Positions 18,496 to 29,400 of a DNA stretch of 64,000 nucleotides are shown piece by piece; the stretch's first letter is position 1, and every line of letters starts with the position of its first letter. The notes beneath the pieces were generated by a model that did no database searches, was not told the DNA's origin, and was given only the letters and a program-made list of their open reading frames with translations. Source of the DNA: Prosthecobacter debontii (GTDB taxonomy: Bacteria; Verrucomicrobiota; Verrucomicrobiia; Verrucomicrobiales; Akkermansiaceae). Both the position numbers and the translations under genes were made by a program. The stretch covers positions 1 through 64,000 of the forward strand of contig CAMBTP010000008.1 in assembly GCA_945870855.1 (NCBI GenBank), written 5' to 3'.

Positions 18496-18516
18496 CTAAT
18501 CAGCTCCGCCGATGTC
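18496..18516 (-). repeat. 21-bp direct repeat: gspE 3' terminus (native end of intact gene)
   Basis: Encodes DIGGAD*; identical to 17820-17840. Confidence 0.95.
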
Positions 18517-20211
18517 CGACGAAGTAACAGAGATTACCTCCTCGATGGTAGTTTCTCCCTGCATGACCTTGTGCCAGCCGTAGGTGCGCATGGGGACGTA
18601 GCCGTCCTTGAGAGCTTGGATTTTCATCTCCGCCAGCGGGCGGGAATGGGCAACGAGTTCTTGCATGGCCTGCGTGAGGATTACGACCTCGTAGATCGCG
18701 AGGCGGCCGGAAAAGCCGGTCATCCGGCAGCGGTCGCAGCCTTTCGGTGCGTAGATTTGTCCGGGGATGTCGCGTGGGATTTCTAGGTCGATGATGTCCT
18801 TGGTGGAGATTTCGCGCGGCACCTTGCAATGCGGGCAGAGGCGGCGGACAAGGCGCTGGGCGAGGAAGGCGCGGACGGCGGCGGAGACAAGGAACGGCTC
18901 CACGCCCATATCGACGAGTCGCGAGATGCCGCCCATCGCATCGTTGGTGTGGAGGGTGCTAAATACTAGATGTCCCGTAAGTGAGGCGCGGATTGCGATC
19001 TCGGCGGTCTCAAGGTCGCGGATTTCCCCGATCATCACGATGTTGGGGTCAGCGCGGAGGATGGAGCGCAGCGCGGTGGCGAAAGTCAGGCCGATCTCCG
19101 ATTTGACGGCGATCTGCATAACTCCGACGAGCTTGTTCTCCACCGGATCCTCGACGGTGACGATACGCTTCTCCGGGCTGTTCACCTCGCTTAAGAATGA
19201 ATAAAGACTCGTCGATTTTCCTGAACCCGTTGGCCCGGTGATCAGGACGATGCCGTTGGGAAGATGAAGTAGCGCCTCGATTTTTTTCCGCACGAAAGGC
19301 TCCATCGCAAGCTTCGCGAGGTTGAATTTCTCTTGGTTGAGGAGACGCAAGGAAACACTCTCGCCTTCTACGGTAGGCACCGTAGCTACGCGGACGTCGA
19401 TAGTCTGGCCTTCGAACTGGAGGTTGATCCGTCCGTCCTGCGGAACGCGACGCTCCGCGATGTCGAGTCGCGCCATGATCTTGAGACGGGCTATCACCGA
19501 GCTTTGCAGCGCCTTGATATTCTCCGGCACGGCGATCTCCAGTAGCCGCCCATCGATGCGGTAGCGGATACGGAGATTGTTCGCGAGCGGCTCCACATGG
19601 ATATCCGTTGCGCGTTGGTCGAGCGCCTCGCGGATAATCTGGTTCACGAATTTCACCACGCTGGCTTCCTCGTCCTCGTCCTCGTCGATTATGTTCGCTT
19701 CGTCCTCGGAATCCGAAAGCTGGTCATAGTCGAGATCGCGGCCTTCTAGGATCTGTTCGAAAGTATCGGCACCCACACCGTAGAGCCGGCGCAAAGCCTC
19801 GTGGATACGTTTCCGTGAAGCCATGCACCACTCGAAAGGAATCGAAAGCTCCTGCGCCGCCGCTTGATGGGCGACGAGGTTAAAGGGATCGAAGGTGGCC
19901 AGAAGGAGCTTTCGCTCCGCGCCCTCGCCCTCGATGGCTACGGGCAAAAGCCGATGCCGCAGCGCGATCCGCGGCCCGCAGGCTTCGCGGAGGGGCAGGG
20001 TGTTCTCATCCGTTGGAATGTTCGCGAGCCACGGAAGATCGAGGTCGTGAGCGAGTTCGCGGAGATAGTTTTCCTCATCCACCACGGCCGCATCTAAAAG
20101 ATCGTCGATAGGGGAGCGCTGGAGTTGGGCGGCCTCCTTGAGAAGCTCGCCAACCGCTGGCAGGTTTTCACATCCGCTTCTGCGGGCTGGTTCGAGTAAA
20201 AGTTGGGACAT
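18496..20211 (-). CDS. gspE: Type II secretion/type IV pilus assembly ATPase GspE/PilB
   Basis: GPTGSGKSTSLYSFL, LRADPNIVMIGEIRDLETAEIA, CPHC..C.RC zinc motif; start MSQLLLEPARR. Confidence 0.93.
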   Translation of the reverse strand: MSQLLLEPARRSGCENLPAVGELLKEAAQLQRSPIDDLLDAAVVDEENYLRELAHDLDLPWLANIPTDENTLPLREACGPRIALRHRLLPVAIEGEGAERKLLLATFDPFNLVAHQAAAQELSIPFEWCMASRKRIHEALRRLYGVGADTFEQILEGRDLDYDQLSDSEDEANIIDEDEDEEASVVKFVNQIIREALDQRATDIHVEPLANNLRIRYRIDGRLLEIAVPENIKALQSSVIARLKIMARLDIAERRVPQDGRINLQFEGQTIDVRVATVPTVEGESVSLRLLNQEKFNLAKLAMEPFVRKKIEALLHLPNGIVLITGPTGSGKSTSLYSFLSEVNSPEKRIVTVEDPVENKLVGVMQIAVKSEIGLTFATALRSILRADPNIVMIGEIRDLETAEIAIRASLTGHLVFSTLHTNDAMGGISRLVDMGVEPFLVSAAVRAFLAQRLVRRLCPHCKVPREISTKDIIDLEIPRDIPGQIYAPKGCDRCRMTGFSGRLAIYEVVILTQAMQELVAHSRPLAEMKIQALKDGYVPMRTYGWHKVMQGETTIEEVISVTSSDIGGAD

Positions 20212-20266
20212 CCGTTCAGGCGTAGTCTCTTCTAAATGCCCGCCGCTGGCAACCTTGTCGGTGAAA

Positions 20267-20289
20267 GGAACCGCGATTTGGAAATCGCG
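20267..20289 (+). repeat. Short palindromic repeat GGAACCGCGATTTGGAAATCGCG
   Basis: Stem CGCGATTT/AAATCGCG; related copies near 42428 and 46556. Confidence 0.6.
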
Positions 20290-20377
20290 ACCCGCCCGAC
20301 AAAACCACATTCAAGTTGCCACGATCTAATCCACCGAAACGCTCGACATTTGACAAGTTATCTGACAAATTACTGCC

Positions 20378-20605
20378 ATGAAAACGAACGTAAGCACCCT
20401 GCTCAGGGAATTTCCCAAGATCCGCAGGGCGGCGTTTGCGGGCGAGGAAGTGGTGGTGGTCACTAGGGACGGAAATCTTCGGATCACCGCAGAGCCGCCG
20501 TCCGGGGAGTCGATCCTCGGTTCGTGCGGTGGCAAAATCCGCTTTCACGATGACCTGCTGGATGAACCGACACTGCCGGAAAACGAGTGGAATCCCTCAC
20601 TGTGA
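20378..20605 (+). CDS. Antitoxin, Phd/YefM-like
   Basis: MKTNVSTLLREFPKIRRAAFAGEEVVVVTRDGNLRITAEPP; overlaps PIN gene. Confidence 0.85.
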   Translation: MKTNVSTLLREFPKIRRAAFAGEEVVVVTRDGNLRITAEPPSGESILGSCGGKIRFHDDLLDEPTLPENEWNPSL

Positions 20606-20988
20606 AAGCATGCCTCGACACCCATGCGGTTCTATGGAGCTTGGCCGATGATCCGAGGCTAGGCGCAAAGACCCGTGAGATCATCGCCCGGTCGAACCGC
20701 TCCGAGTTGGTCATTTCCGACATCGTTTTCATCGAAGTCGCTTACCTCCATGACAAAGGGAGGATTGAAAGTGAGGACGGTCTCGACGCTCTTTTGGCGA
20801 AGATTTCGGATTCGTTCCTTGTGGTTCCGATCACCGGGGAAATTGCGAGCATTGCCGTTTCCCTTGACCTTGCCCATGGCGATCCCTTCGACCGCGTGAT
20901 TTCGGCCACCGCGATCACGCACGGAATCCCGTTGCTCACACGGGATCGGAAAATCACGGCATGCGACGCAGTGCTAACGCTGTGGTAA
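20587..20988 (+). CDS. PIN-domain toxin VapC-like
   Basis: CLDTHAVLWSLADDPRL…DPFDRVISATAITHGIPLLTRDRKI. Confidence 0.9.
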   Translation: MESLTVKACLDTHAVLWSLADDPRLGAKTREIIARSNRSELVISDIVFIEVAYLHDKGRIESEDGLDALLAKISDSFLVVPITGEIASIAVSLDLAHGDPFDRVISATAITHGIPLLTRDRKITACDAVLTLW

Positions 20989-21063
20989 GGTTTTTTCGCC
21001 ACGCGAAAGTGGTTTGCCATTTCCCGCATCTGGGATAATCTCCGCCCCTTTCCGTCCGAAGAA

Positions 21064-22314
21064 ATGACCAACACCGAGAGATTCAACGAGCACGTCCTGG
21101 GCACTTACGGGCGCTTTCCGCTAACCCTTGTCGAGGGGCAGGGGACACGCGTGCGCGATGACGCGGGGCGCGAATACTTGGATTTCTGCATGGGCATCGC
21201 CGTGTGCTCGCTGGGGCATTGCCATCCGCGCATGGTCGCCGCAATCCGTGAACAAGCGGGCAAGCTGATCCATGTTTCAAATCTGTATTACACTGATAAC
21301 CAAGGACTTCTGGCGGAGGAAATGAACCTGCATCACATCGGATTGCCGGGGAAAGTCTTCTTTTCAAACTCCGGTGCCGAAGCAAATGACGGACTGATCA
21401 AATCCGCCCGCCGCTACGGCCACCTGAAAACGCAGGCGGATGGCAAGCCGCGCTTTGAGGTCATCACATTCCAACAATCTTTTCACGGACGCACTCTCGG
21501 CAGCATGGCCGCGACAGGTCAGGCAAAAATCCAGCAGGGTTTTGATCCGATTCTGCCGGGCTTCCGTTACCTACCCTACAACGACATCGCCGCCCTCGAA
21601 AACGCCGTCCACGACGAAACCGTCGGGTTTCTTCTCGAACCCGTGCAAGGTGAGGGCGGGGTGCATGTTGCATCGGCGGAGTTTCTCCGCGCCCTTGATG
21701 CCCTGCGGAAAAAGCACGATTTGCTGCTTATGTTCGATGAAGTCCAGGCAGGCTTCGGGCGTTGTGGTGAAGCGATGGCATGGCGCGCCATCGCACCTGA
21801 AATCGAGCCAGACGGAATTTCCTGGGCAAAAGGCATGGGCGGCGGGGTGCCGATCGGATCTTTTTGGCTCAGCGACAAGGCAGTAGATGACAAAGGCACG
21901 AAGCTTTCCTCGCTAATGGGGCCGGGCTCGCATGGCTCCACATACGGCGGGAATCCGCTGGTCTGCGCCGCTGCACTGGAGACACTAAAAGAGATTCGCG
22001 AGAAGGATCTCGCAGCCAATGCAATTCACCAAGGGAATCGCATCCGCGAAGCCGTTGCTAATTGGAAGCTCCCGGTGATCACCGAAGTCCGTGGCCTAGG
22101 TCTGCTACTTGGCATCGGCCTGAAGGCGGATCGGATACCGGTTGCGGAGGGAGAGACAGCTGCCATGAAAATTGTTAAGTCATTGATTACCAAAGGCTTA
22201 ATCACCGTGCCCGCAGGGCCAGAAACCGTCAGATTATTGCCTCCGCTTAACGTCACCGACGCAGAAATCGACGAGGCGCTCGCCATCCTGAAGGACACGC
22301 TGTCCGAATACTGA
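21064..22314 (+). CDS. argD: Acetylornithine aminotransferase
   Basis: Class III aminotransferase motifs; argF directly downstream. Confidence 0.93.
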   Translation: MTNTERFNEHVLGTYGRFPLTLVEGQGTRVRDDAGREYLDFCMGIAVCSLGHCHPRMVAAIREQAGKLIHVSNLYYTDNQGLLAEEMNLHHIGLPGKVFFSNSGAEANDGLIKSARRYGHLKTQADGKPRFEVITFQQSFHGRTLGSMAATGQAKIQQGFDPILPGFRYLPYNDIAALENAVHDETVGFLLEPVQGEGGVHVASAEFLRALDALRKKHDLLLMFDEVQAGFGRCGEAMAWRAIAPEIEPDGISWAKGMGGGVPIGSFWLSDKAVDDKGTKLSSLMGPGSHGSTYGGNPLVCAAALETLKEIREKDLAANAIHQGNRIREAVANWKLPVITEVRGLGLLLGIGLKADRIPVAEGETAAMKIVKSLITKGLITVPAGPETVRLLPPLNVTDAEIDEALAILKDTLSEY

Positions 22315-22324
22315 ATTTACGAAG

Positions 22325-23224
22325 ATGAAACATTTGCTATCCATCGAGGAACTGTCTGCGGACGAAATTACCAATCTTATCGACGATGCCCTGAGGCTGA
22401 AGGCGTGCCGTGGCCGCGACACCGATCAGCCGCTTGCTGGGCAGACATGGGCGATGATTTTCACGAAATCCTCTACCCGCACGCGGGTTTCCTTCGAGGT
22501 CGGCGTCCGTGAACTCGGCGGCTTTCCGATGTTTCTCTCTTCGAATGACATCCAGCTCGGCAGGGGAGAACCCATCAAGGATACCGCCCGTGTGCTTGGC
22601 CGGATGGTTCACGGCGTGATCATTCGCACTTTCGCGCAGCAGGATGTGGTCGATTTCGCGAAATACTCAAAACTTCCGGTGATCAACGCCCTGACGGACG
22701 ATGAGCATCCCTGCCAGATTTTAGCCGATCTCCTGACTGTCCGCGAGAAGCAGGGCGGCTGGGAAGGGCGGAAATTTGCCTTCGTCGGAGATGGTTTTTC
22801 AAACATGACCCGCTCGTGGATGTGGGCGGCGAAACGGCTGGGTTTCGAACTCAAGGTCGCTTCCCCGAAAGGCAGCCAGCCGCCCGCCGATTTCCTGAAA
22901 CATCTGGACTGCGGTCTAGTAAGCATTTGCGAAGATCCCCGCGAGGCAATCGAGGGTGCGGATGTGATCAATACCGACGTCTGGCTATCCATGGGGCAAG
23001 AGGGGCAGAATGAGAAAGAAGCGGAGTTCAAGGGCTTTGAGCTGAATTCCGAGCTACTTTCCAGCGCGGCGAGAGGTCACATCGTTTTGCACTGCCTGCC
23101 CGCCTATCGCGGTAAAGAAATCAGCGAGGAGCTGCTCGAAAAGCACGCCGATACCATTTTCCAACAGGCAGAAAACCGTCTCCACGCCCAGAAAGCGGTT
23201 CTGGTCGCGCTGGCGCGTGCGTGA
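22325..23224 (+). CDS. argF: Ornithine carbamoyltransferase
   Basis: KSSTRTRVSFEVG, HCLPAYRG. Confidence 0.95.
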   Translation: MKHLLSIEELSADEITNLIDDALRLKACRGRDTDQPLAGQTWAMIFTKSSTRTRVSFEVGVRELGGFPMFLSSNDIQLGRGEPIKDTARVLGRMVHGVIIRTFAQQDVVDFAKYSKLPVINALTDDEHPCQILADLLTVREKQGGWEGRKFAFVGDGFSNMTRSWMWAAKRLGFELKVASPKGSQPPADFLKHLDCGLVSICEDPREAIEGADVINTDVWLSMGQEGQNEKEAEFKGFELNSELLSSAARGHIVLHCLPAYRGKEISEELLEKHADTIFQQAENRLHAQKAVLVALARA

Positions 23225-23236
23225 TAGAAATCATTC

Positions 23237-23629
23237 ATGAAAACGGATGACGAACTGATCGCAGCTGCATGGGATGCGAGGGAAATGGCCTATGCGCCCT
23301 ACTCGAAGTTTCATGTAGGAGCGGCTTTACTGGCAAGTGACGGGAGGATTTTTCCCGGCTGCAATGTCGAAAATATTTCCTACGGGCTAACGAATTGTGC
23401 CGAACGGGTGGCGATTGGCGCGGCGATTGCGGCAGGGGCGCGTAGCTTCGAAAAGGTCGTCGTAGTGGCGGATACGGCACAACCAATCTCGCCCTGTGGT
23501 GCTTGCAGGCAGGTGCTGGCGGAGTTTGGCGTAAAATCCGTGATCCTCGCTAACCGGACGCAAAAGGTGACATTTTCCCTAGAGGAACTACTGCCAAGGG
23601 CGAGCACGGGCATCTTGGATCGGCCGTAA
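23237..23629 (+). CDS. cdd: Cytidine deaminase
   Basis: NCAERVAI and PCGACRQVL motifs. Confidence 0.95.
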   Translation: MKTDDELIAAAWDAREMAYAPYSKFHVGAALLASDGRIFPGCNVENISYGLTNCAERVAIGAAIAAGARSFEKVVVVADTAQPISPCGACRQVLAEFGVKSVILANRTQKVTFSLEELLPRASTGILDRP

Positions 23630-23647
23630 AGTTCCACGTGGAACTTT
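23628..23647 (+). promoter_or_regulatory. parS-like 20-bp palindrome AAAGTTCCACGTGGAACTTT
   Basis: Perfect palindrome containing GTTCCACGTGGAAC between cdd and mnmG. Confidence 0.7.
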
Positions 23648-23707
23648 TCTGGTATCCAAGTCGGGGATTGCGCCCGCTGAAAGCCGTGATAGTCTCGCGC
23701 CCCGCGA

Positions 23708-25588
23708 ATGTTCCGCTATCCTACAGAATACGACGTAATTGTAATCGGCGCCGGCCATGCCGGGGTCGAGGCCGCACTGGCTGCCGCGCGACTTGGGGCG
23801 CGGGTTGCTGTGCTGACCCAGAATCTCGACACGATCGGCCAGATGTCCTGCAACCCCGCCATCGGCGGCCTCGCCAAAGGGCACATGGTTCGGGAAATCG
23901 ACGCCCTCGGCGGCGCGATGGGAATCAACACCGATGCCACGGGCATTCAGTGGCGGATGCTGAACGCCTCGAAAGGCCCGTCCGTCCGCGCTCCCCGCAC
24001 CCAATGCGATAAGAAGGCTTACCAGTTCCGCATGAAAATGGAGATGGAGCGGACGGAAGGCGTCGAGCTTCACCAGGGTAACGTCGCGGAACTAGTGGTG
24101 GATCGCGAGGATAGAATCACCGGCATCCGCACCTCGCTCGGCATGGAGATTTGCGGGAAATCCGTGATTCTCAGCGCCGGCACCTTCATGCGCGGACTGA
24201 TGCATGTTGGCCTAAAAAATGAAAAAGGTGGCAGGATGGGGGATGCTATCTCCACCGTTTCCGACTCCCTGAAGCAGCTCGGCTTCCAGGTGGAGCGCTT
24301 CAAGACTGGCACCCCGTGCCGCCTGAACGGGCGATCTCTAGATTTTTCGACGTGCGAACGGCAGGACGGCGACACGCCCGTGCCCAAGTTCAGTTTCATG
24401 GCAGATCGGATCGAAAGGGGTAAGGACGATATCTTCACCTTGAACCCGTGGGGCGATCCTGCGTTCCACGTGGAACAAATCCCGTGCTGGATCACCTACA
24501 CAAACCCTGCCACCCACGAAATCATCGCTGGAAATCTCGATCAATCGCCGATGTATTGTGGGATCATAGAAGGCGTCGGCCCGCGCTATTGCCCGTCCAT
24601 CGAGGACAAGGTCGTCCGTTTCGCGGAAAAGGAGCGCCACCAGATCTTCCTCGAACCCGAAGGCCGCCATACGCTGGAATACTACGTGAACGGAGTTTCC
24701 ACCTCGCTACCCTATGAAGTCCAGCTTGCCTTCCTCCGCACCATTCCCGGTCTGGAGAAATGCGAGATCCTGCGCCCGGGCTATGCGGTCGAGTATGATT
24801 ATTGCCCGCCCACCCAACTTCATCCGACCTTGGAAACGAAACGGGTCGAGGGTCTGTATTTCGCCGGTCAGATCAACGGAACCTCGGGATACGAGGAGGC
24901 GGCAGGGCAGGGGCTCATCGCCGGAACGAACGCCGCGTTGAAAGCCATGGGCAAACCGCCGTTCATCCTCGGTCGGGACGAAGCCTACCTCGGCGTGATG
25001 GTCGATGACCTCGTAACCCGCGGCTGCACGGAACCTTACCGGATGTTCACCAGCCGCGCGGAATATCGCCTGCTGCTCCGCCAAGATAACGCCGATCTCC
25101 GCCTCACACCACGCGCCGCCGAAATTGGCTTGGCCACGGGGGAACGTGTCGAGCGCACCACCGCCAAGCTCGCGGAGCTCAAGCGCGCGGATAAATGGGT
25201 GCGCGAAACCCCCTTCGAGGGCGTGAGACTGGATCATTGGTTCCGCCGCGGCGACCAGAGCTGGGAGGCGCTGCCCTCAGAAATCCGGAAAGAATTTCCC
25301 GACGAGATCTGGCCGCTCATCGAGACAGATTTCAAATACGAAGGCCACCTTGTCAGGCAGCGGACACAAATCGACCGCATGTCCCGGCAAGAGGGGCGCC
25401 GCATCCCGCCAGACATCGATTTCACTACCATCCCAGCACTCAAAAAGGAGGCAAAGGTAAGGTTTTCCGAAATCCGCCCCCAAACCCTCGGCCAGGCCGG
25501 ACGCATCCCCGGAATCACCCCAGCAGATGTCGCGTTGCTCACGATCTGGCTGGAGAAGAGGGATCGCTCCTCAAGCGAGGCACCCTAA
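23708..25588 (+). CDS. mnmG: tRNA uridine-5-carboxymethylaminomethyl(34) synthesis protein MnmG (GidA)
   Basis: [28 protein letters not shown] motifs. Confidence 0.97.
   Translation: MFRYPTEYDVIVIGAGHAGVEAALAAARLGARVAVLTQNLDTIGQMSCNPAIGGLAKGHMVREIDALGGAMGINTDATGIQWRMLNASKGPSVRAPRTQCDKKAYQFRMKMEMERTEGVELHQGNVAELVVDREDRITGIRTSLGMEICGKSVILSAGTFMRGLMHVGLKNEKGGRMGDAISTVSDSLKQLGFQVERFKTGTPCRLNGRSLDFSTCERQDGDTPVPKFSFMADRIERGKDDIFTLNPWGDPAFHVEQIPCWITYTNPATHEIIAGNLDQSPMYCGIIEGVGPRYCPSIEDKVVRFAEKERHQIFLEPEGRHTLEYYVNGVSTSLPYEVQLAFLRTIPGLEKCEILRPGYAVEYDYCPPTQLHPTLETKRVEGLYFAGQINGTSGYEEAAGQGLIAGTNAALKAMGKPPFILGRDEAYLGVMVDDLVTRGCTEPYRMFTSRAEYRLLLRQDNADLRLTPRAAEIGLATGERVERTTAKLAELKRADKWVRETPFEGVRLDHWFRRGDQSWEALPSEIRKEFPDEIWPLIETDFKYEGHLVRQRTQIDRMSRQEGRRIPPDIDFTTIPALKKEAKVRFSEIRPQTLGQAGRIPGITPADVALLTIWLEKRDRSSSEAP
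24463..24476 (+). promoter_or_regulatory. Second parS-like site GTTCCACGTGGAAC, inside mnmG
   Basis: Identical 14-bp palindrome to 23631-23644. Confidence 0.65.
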
Positions 25589-25734
25589 CTACTACAAATC
25601 TAGTAATAAATCCCATCATTGGCCGTTTATCTTTCCAGCACAAATCTATGTTGCTATATAGCAGATACCGCACAACTTACTGAATAGACAAAAAAAATTT
25701 GACACATTCACATAGAATTTGTAGAAAAAACACA

Positions 25735-26423
25735 ATGAAAAACATGAGCAGCAAGCAGCAAGCAGCAAGCAGCAAGCAGCAAGCAGCAAGCAGCAAGCAG
25801 CAAGCAGCAAGCAGCAAGCAGCAAGCAGCAAGCAGCTACCGATCACACTGCTGATTGGTTACAGATGGTCTGAGTCGCCGGATAAAAAAGAGGATGGACT
25901 TAACGATCGCTGGCGCTTTCTACGCGACCAAGTTGAGACGGCAGCCAGCGAGCTAGAAAAGCGGGCAGCTCAACGAACTGGCGCTCCCAATAAGCTCAGG
26001 GTTTCAGTGGGGCGTCTGCGTGGACACCACGGAACAACTCTGATGGGAGGCATCCTTCGCAAAATCGAACGCGCGGATATCCTGCTATTCGATATCACAG
26101 GCGACAATCCTAACGTTCATTTTGAGCTAGGTTATGCACTCGCGATAAAAGGCGCGGACTCTGGCAGGGTTTTTGTATTTAGGGAAAATGGTAAAGATAA
26201 AACAAACTCCGCTGATAAACCCTGCTCTGACCTTTCCGGTTACATGCTAACCCTTTATCAGCGAAGTGAGACAACTACCGGTAAAAGCGGAAGCAAGCCT
26301 AGCTTCAAACTAAATGACCCAAAAGGGTTTCTAGCTGCCTTGCGGACCATCCTGATTGGCTTGGCAGAAGAACGCGAGATGTGGGGGCAATCCAAAAAAT
26401 TGCTAGAAGAACTAGATGATTAA
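25735..26423 (+). CDS. TIR-like / nucleoside deoxyribosyltransferase-like protein with 5' heptanucleotide repeat; out of phase with its ATG in this assembly
   Basis: Frame 25725-26423 is open; contains LPITLLIGYRW…GGILRKIERADILLFDITGDNPNVHFELGYALA. ATGs at 25735/25744 are in another frame; the track start 26007 is an internal GTG that would truncate the domain. Confidence 0.65.
25747..25836 (+). repeat. Heptanucleotide tandem repeat (AGCAGCA) x12 plus AGCAGC
   Basis: 12 perfect units counted from 25747 to 25830, then AGCAGCT. Confidence 0.98.
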
Positions 26424-26438
26424 TTAATAAATTTATAT

Positions 26439-29400
26439 ATGATTAAATTACTACCAACCCTACGGACACTTTCATTTGCTTGGATTTTATCATCGGCAGT
26501 CTGGGCTCAAGTCACCATCGACCCACCCACGCGTTCCTTCACCAAGGATGGCGGCGGAGGCTCCATTCTCACTTCTGGCACAGGAACATGGTCTGCTACC
26601 ACCACAGCTTCTTGGCTCACAATCACGCCCAGAACCACCGGCTCTGCAGGCACTTCTTGTATCTATGTGGTGAACTCCAACTTGTCGGCCGACGCCCGGC
26701 AGGGTGTGATCAACATCGCCGGAACCACTCACACGGTCACCCAGCTCGGCTATACCGCCACTCTCAGTCCCACATCCGCCACCGTGAATTTGGCCGGTGG
26801 TGCCAAAACGGTCAGCATCACGACGTCTGCCGGTGTTTCTTGGACAGCTACGACATCGACCCCTTGGATCACCGTCAACTCACCCTCGGGAATAGGCAGT
26901 GGCACCGTGACCTATACGGTGGCCAATTACTCCGGGGTGGTTACCCGCACGGGCTCCGTCCTGATCGGCGGGCAGGCCTTCTCTGTATCCCAGACCGGAA
27001 CGGACGTGAACATTGCGCCCTACTCCAGCGACAAGGCCTACAGCTCCGATATCGTGACAGTTGAGGTCGCTGCTCTCTCCGCTACCAACTGGAACGTGAC
27101 GTCCAATTCTTCATGGATTTCTGTGGTAGATCCCGGTGCGAAAAAAGGAAATTCCACCGTGTTTCTCGCCATCAGCACCAATCCGAGCTTCTTGGAGCGA
27201 ACTGGCACCGTGACGATCGGCTCGGCCACCTTCACGATACGCCAAAGTGGAACTCCCTTCCCGCAGCTTGATATCCTGCCGAAGACGGCCACTGCGGAAC
27301 CTACCGGAGCGTTCGCCAATATCGCGGTCATCGCCACGCCAGACGCACCCTGGACGGCCGAAAGCCTGACGCCATGGATCATCGCCTCCGGCACCTCGGG
27401 GGCGGGCAATGGCAATATCAGCTACGTGGCTTCCGCGAATCCGACACTGTCGCCCCGGACCGGAACCGTGCGGGTGTATGCTCCTGCCGTTTTGCCGAAG
27501 ATCGATCTGACCCAGTCGCTTTTGGCACATATCCCCACTGGCAGCTACGATCATAGCGGCTGGCAGCGTCACTTTGCTGGGCCTATTGAGACCCGTATGG
27601 ACGGTTCCTTCCGCCGCGAACTCAGCGGTCAGAACATCGACCTAGACCAGGATGCGGGAAGCGTCGCGGTCCGTTTCAAGGTGGAAACTACCGGTGCCAT
27701 TCAACGCCTTTGCGGGATCAACGCCAATTCCACCAACACCGCGCTCTACATCAACGCGAATAACCAGTTGGTGCTCCAATCCGGTTCGTCGCTGCTGGTA
27801 TCCGACTTCACGGTTGTTGCCAACAAGGAATACCATGTGGTGGCCACCGCATCCCTGGCCAACGTCGTAAGCCTCTACGCCGGTGAAGCCGGCACGACGA
27901 TCCGCCTTGCCGGGACCTCGACGTTTGCTAGCGCGCCCTTCCGGCTCAGTGTGATCACACCCGCCGCGGCCGTGAAGATCGGCTACGCCGACCTACCATC
28001 CAGCGGTTATCTCAATGGCGGCGTGCTCAAGGATTTCCGCCTCTACGGGCGGGCGCTTAACAGTGACGAGGTTACCGCACTTTTCACCACTGCGCTGACC
28101 GGCGAGTCCTACGGGCCATTCCTGACGCAAGCCGTTAACCCGGTCGTGAGCTACAATCTGCGCGGCCAGGCGGCAGTCACCGGAGGCTCGCGGGTACCAT
28201 CGGAAGTTGCTAAGTTGTATACCTGGAGTACCGGTCATATTACTAGTTTCACCCCATCCGTGGTTTATCTGGGCAATTTCAATGATTTCGTAGGTCTTAC
28301 TCTTGAGATGCAGGTCAAATCCGAGGTGAAATGCAATACGACGGATAACGTCCATACGGTCTACGGAGGCTCATCATCAACGAAAGTAAGTGTGCTGTTC
28401 ACCTACGAGGACAATACCACCGGAACCATAGACCAGTCCGTGGTAGCTACAGACTTAACGAATGGGTATAATTACAAACCCTCAGACTCTGCCAACGCCA
28501 AAGTCACTAAAACTTTGACCTTCAGTAATCCCAACCCGCAGAAGACGGTCAAGTCCGTCAGAGTGTCTGCCAGCCATACGAGAAGTTCTAACAGTTTAAC
28601 CTGGCCAGCCCAATTTACAAACTCCATCGGCGCGATCACCACAAACATCCCGCTCACCGACCTTGACAGCATCTCCGGTATTGTCGGCTGGGCCGAAGCG
28701 CAGGACCGCCTTTCGGCACCGCAGCGGGCGCTCAAAAGTGAGGGAACGGGCGAATTTCGTCTGTGGTCGCATCAGAGTTCCTTTTCCGGAGACAGCGGCA
28801 CCTACAGTCTGTGGTTCCGCAGCGAGGCCTTGCCCCCTCCCGGCACGCGCTGGAAGTTGTTCAAACGGGCTGGTCTAGTTAGCCACTTGCTCACTGTGGA
28901 GCTTGATTCATCTGGCGATATTGTGTGCAGCGATGGTGCGAATACTGTCACCTTGACCGCCGGGATCAAGGCCAAGCAGTGGCAGATGCTCACGTTCGCA
29001 GGTGCGTTTGGTTCAAATTTAACCGCCTATGTCGATGGCACGGAGGTCGGCAACACCAATGTCTTTTCTGGCTACAATTATGGCCGGGCAGCGGGTGATC
29101 CGGTATGGATGCGGATCGGTGGATGGTCCGGCTCGCTCGGCAACGTCGCATTTTACGATGGTGCGCTGAGCTCCGCCCAGGTCAGAACCATCTACGATAG
29201 CGAAAAAGCGATCTTCATCGATCACGTTGTTTCCCAAGGCGTAGTGACTCCTGAGCTCTCACCCCAAACTGCGACGCTCGGTGCAGACGGTGGCACAACA
29301 AGCGCCAGCTTGACGTTGGCGAGCAACGTTACGTGGAGCGCAGTATCTTCGGCCGATTGGCTACAGATCACTTCCGGTGCCAGCGGTTCCGGGTCAACCG

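Noticed and set aside
25747-25836. Possible CRISPR array
   Set aside because: Uninterrupted 7-bp tandem units without spacers.
25646-25846. ORF encoding LLLAACC repeats
   Set aside because: Reverse-strand reading of the heptanucleotide tract; no support as a gene.
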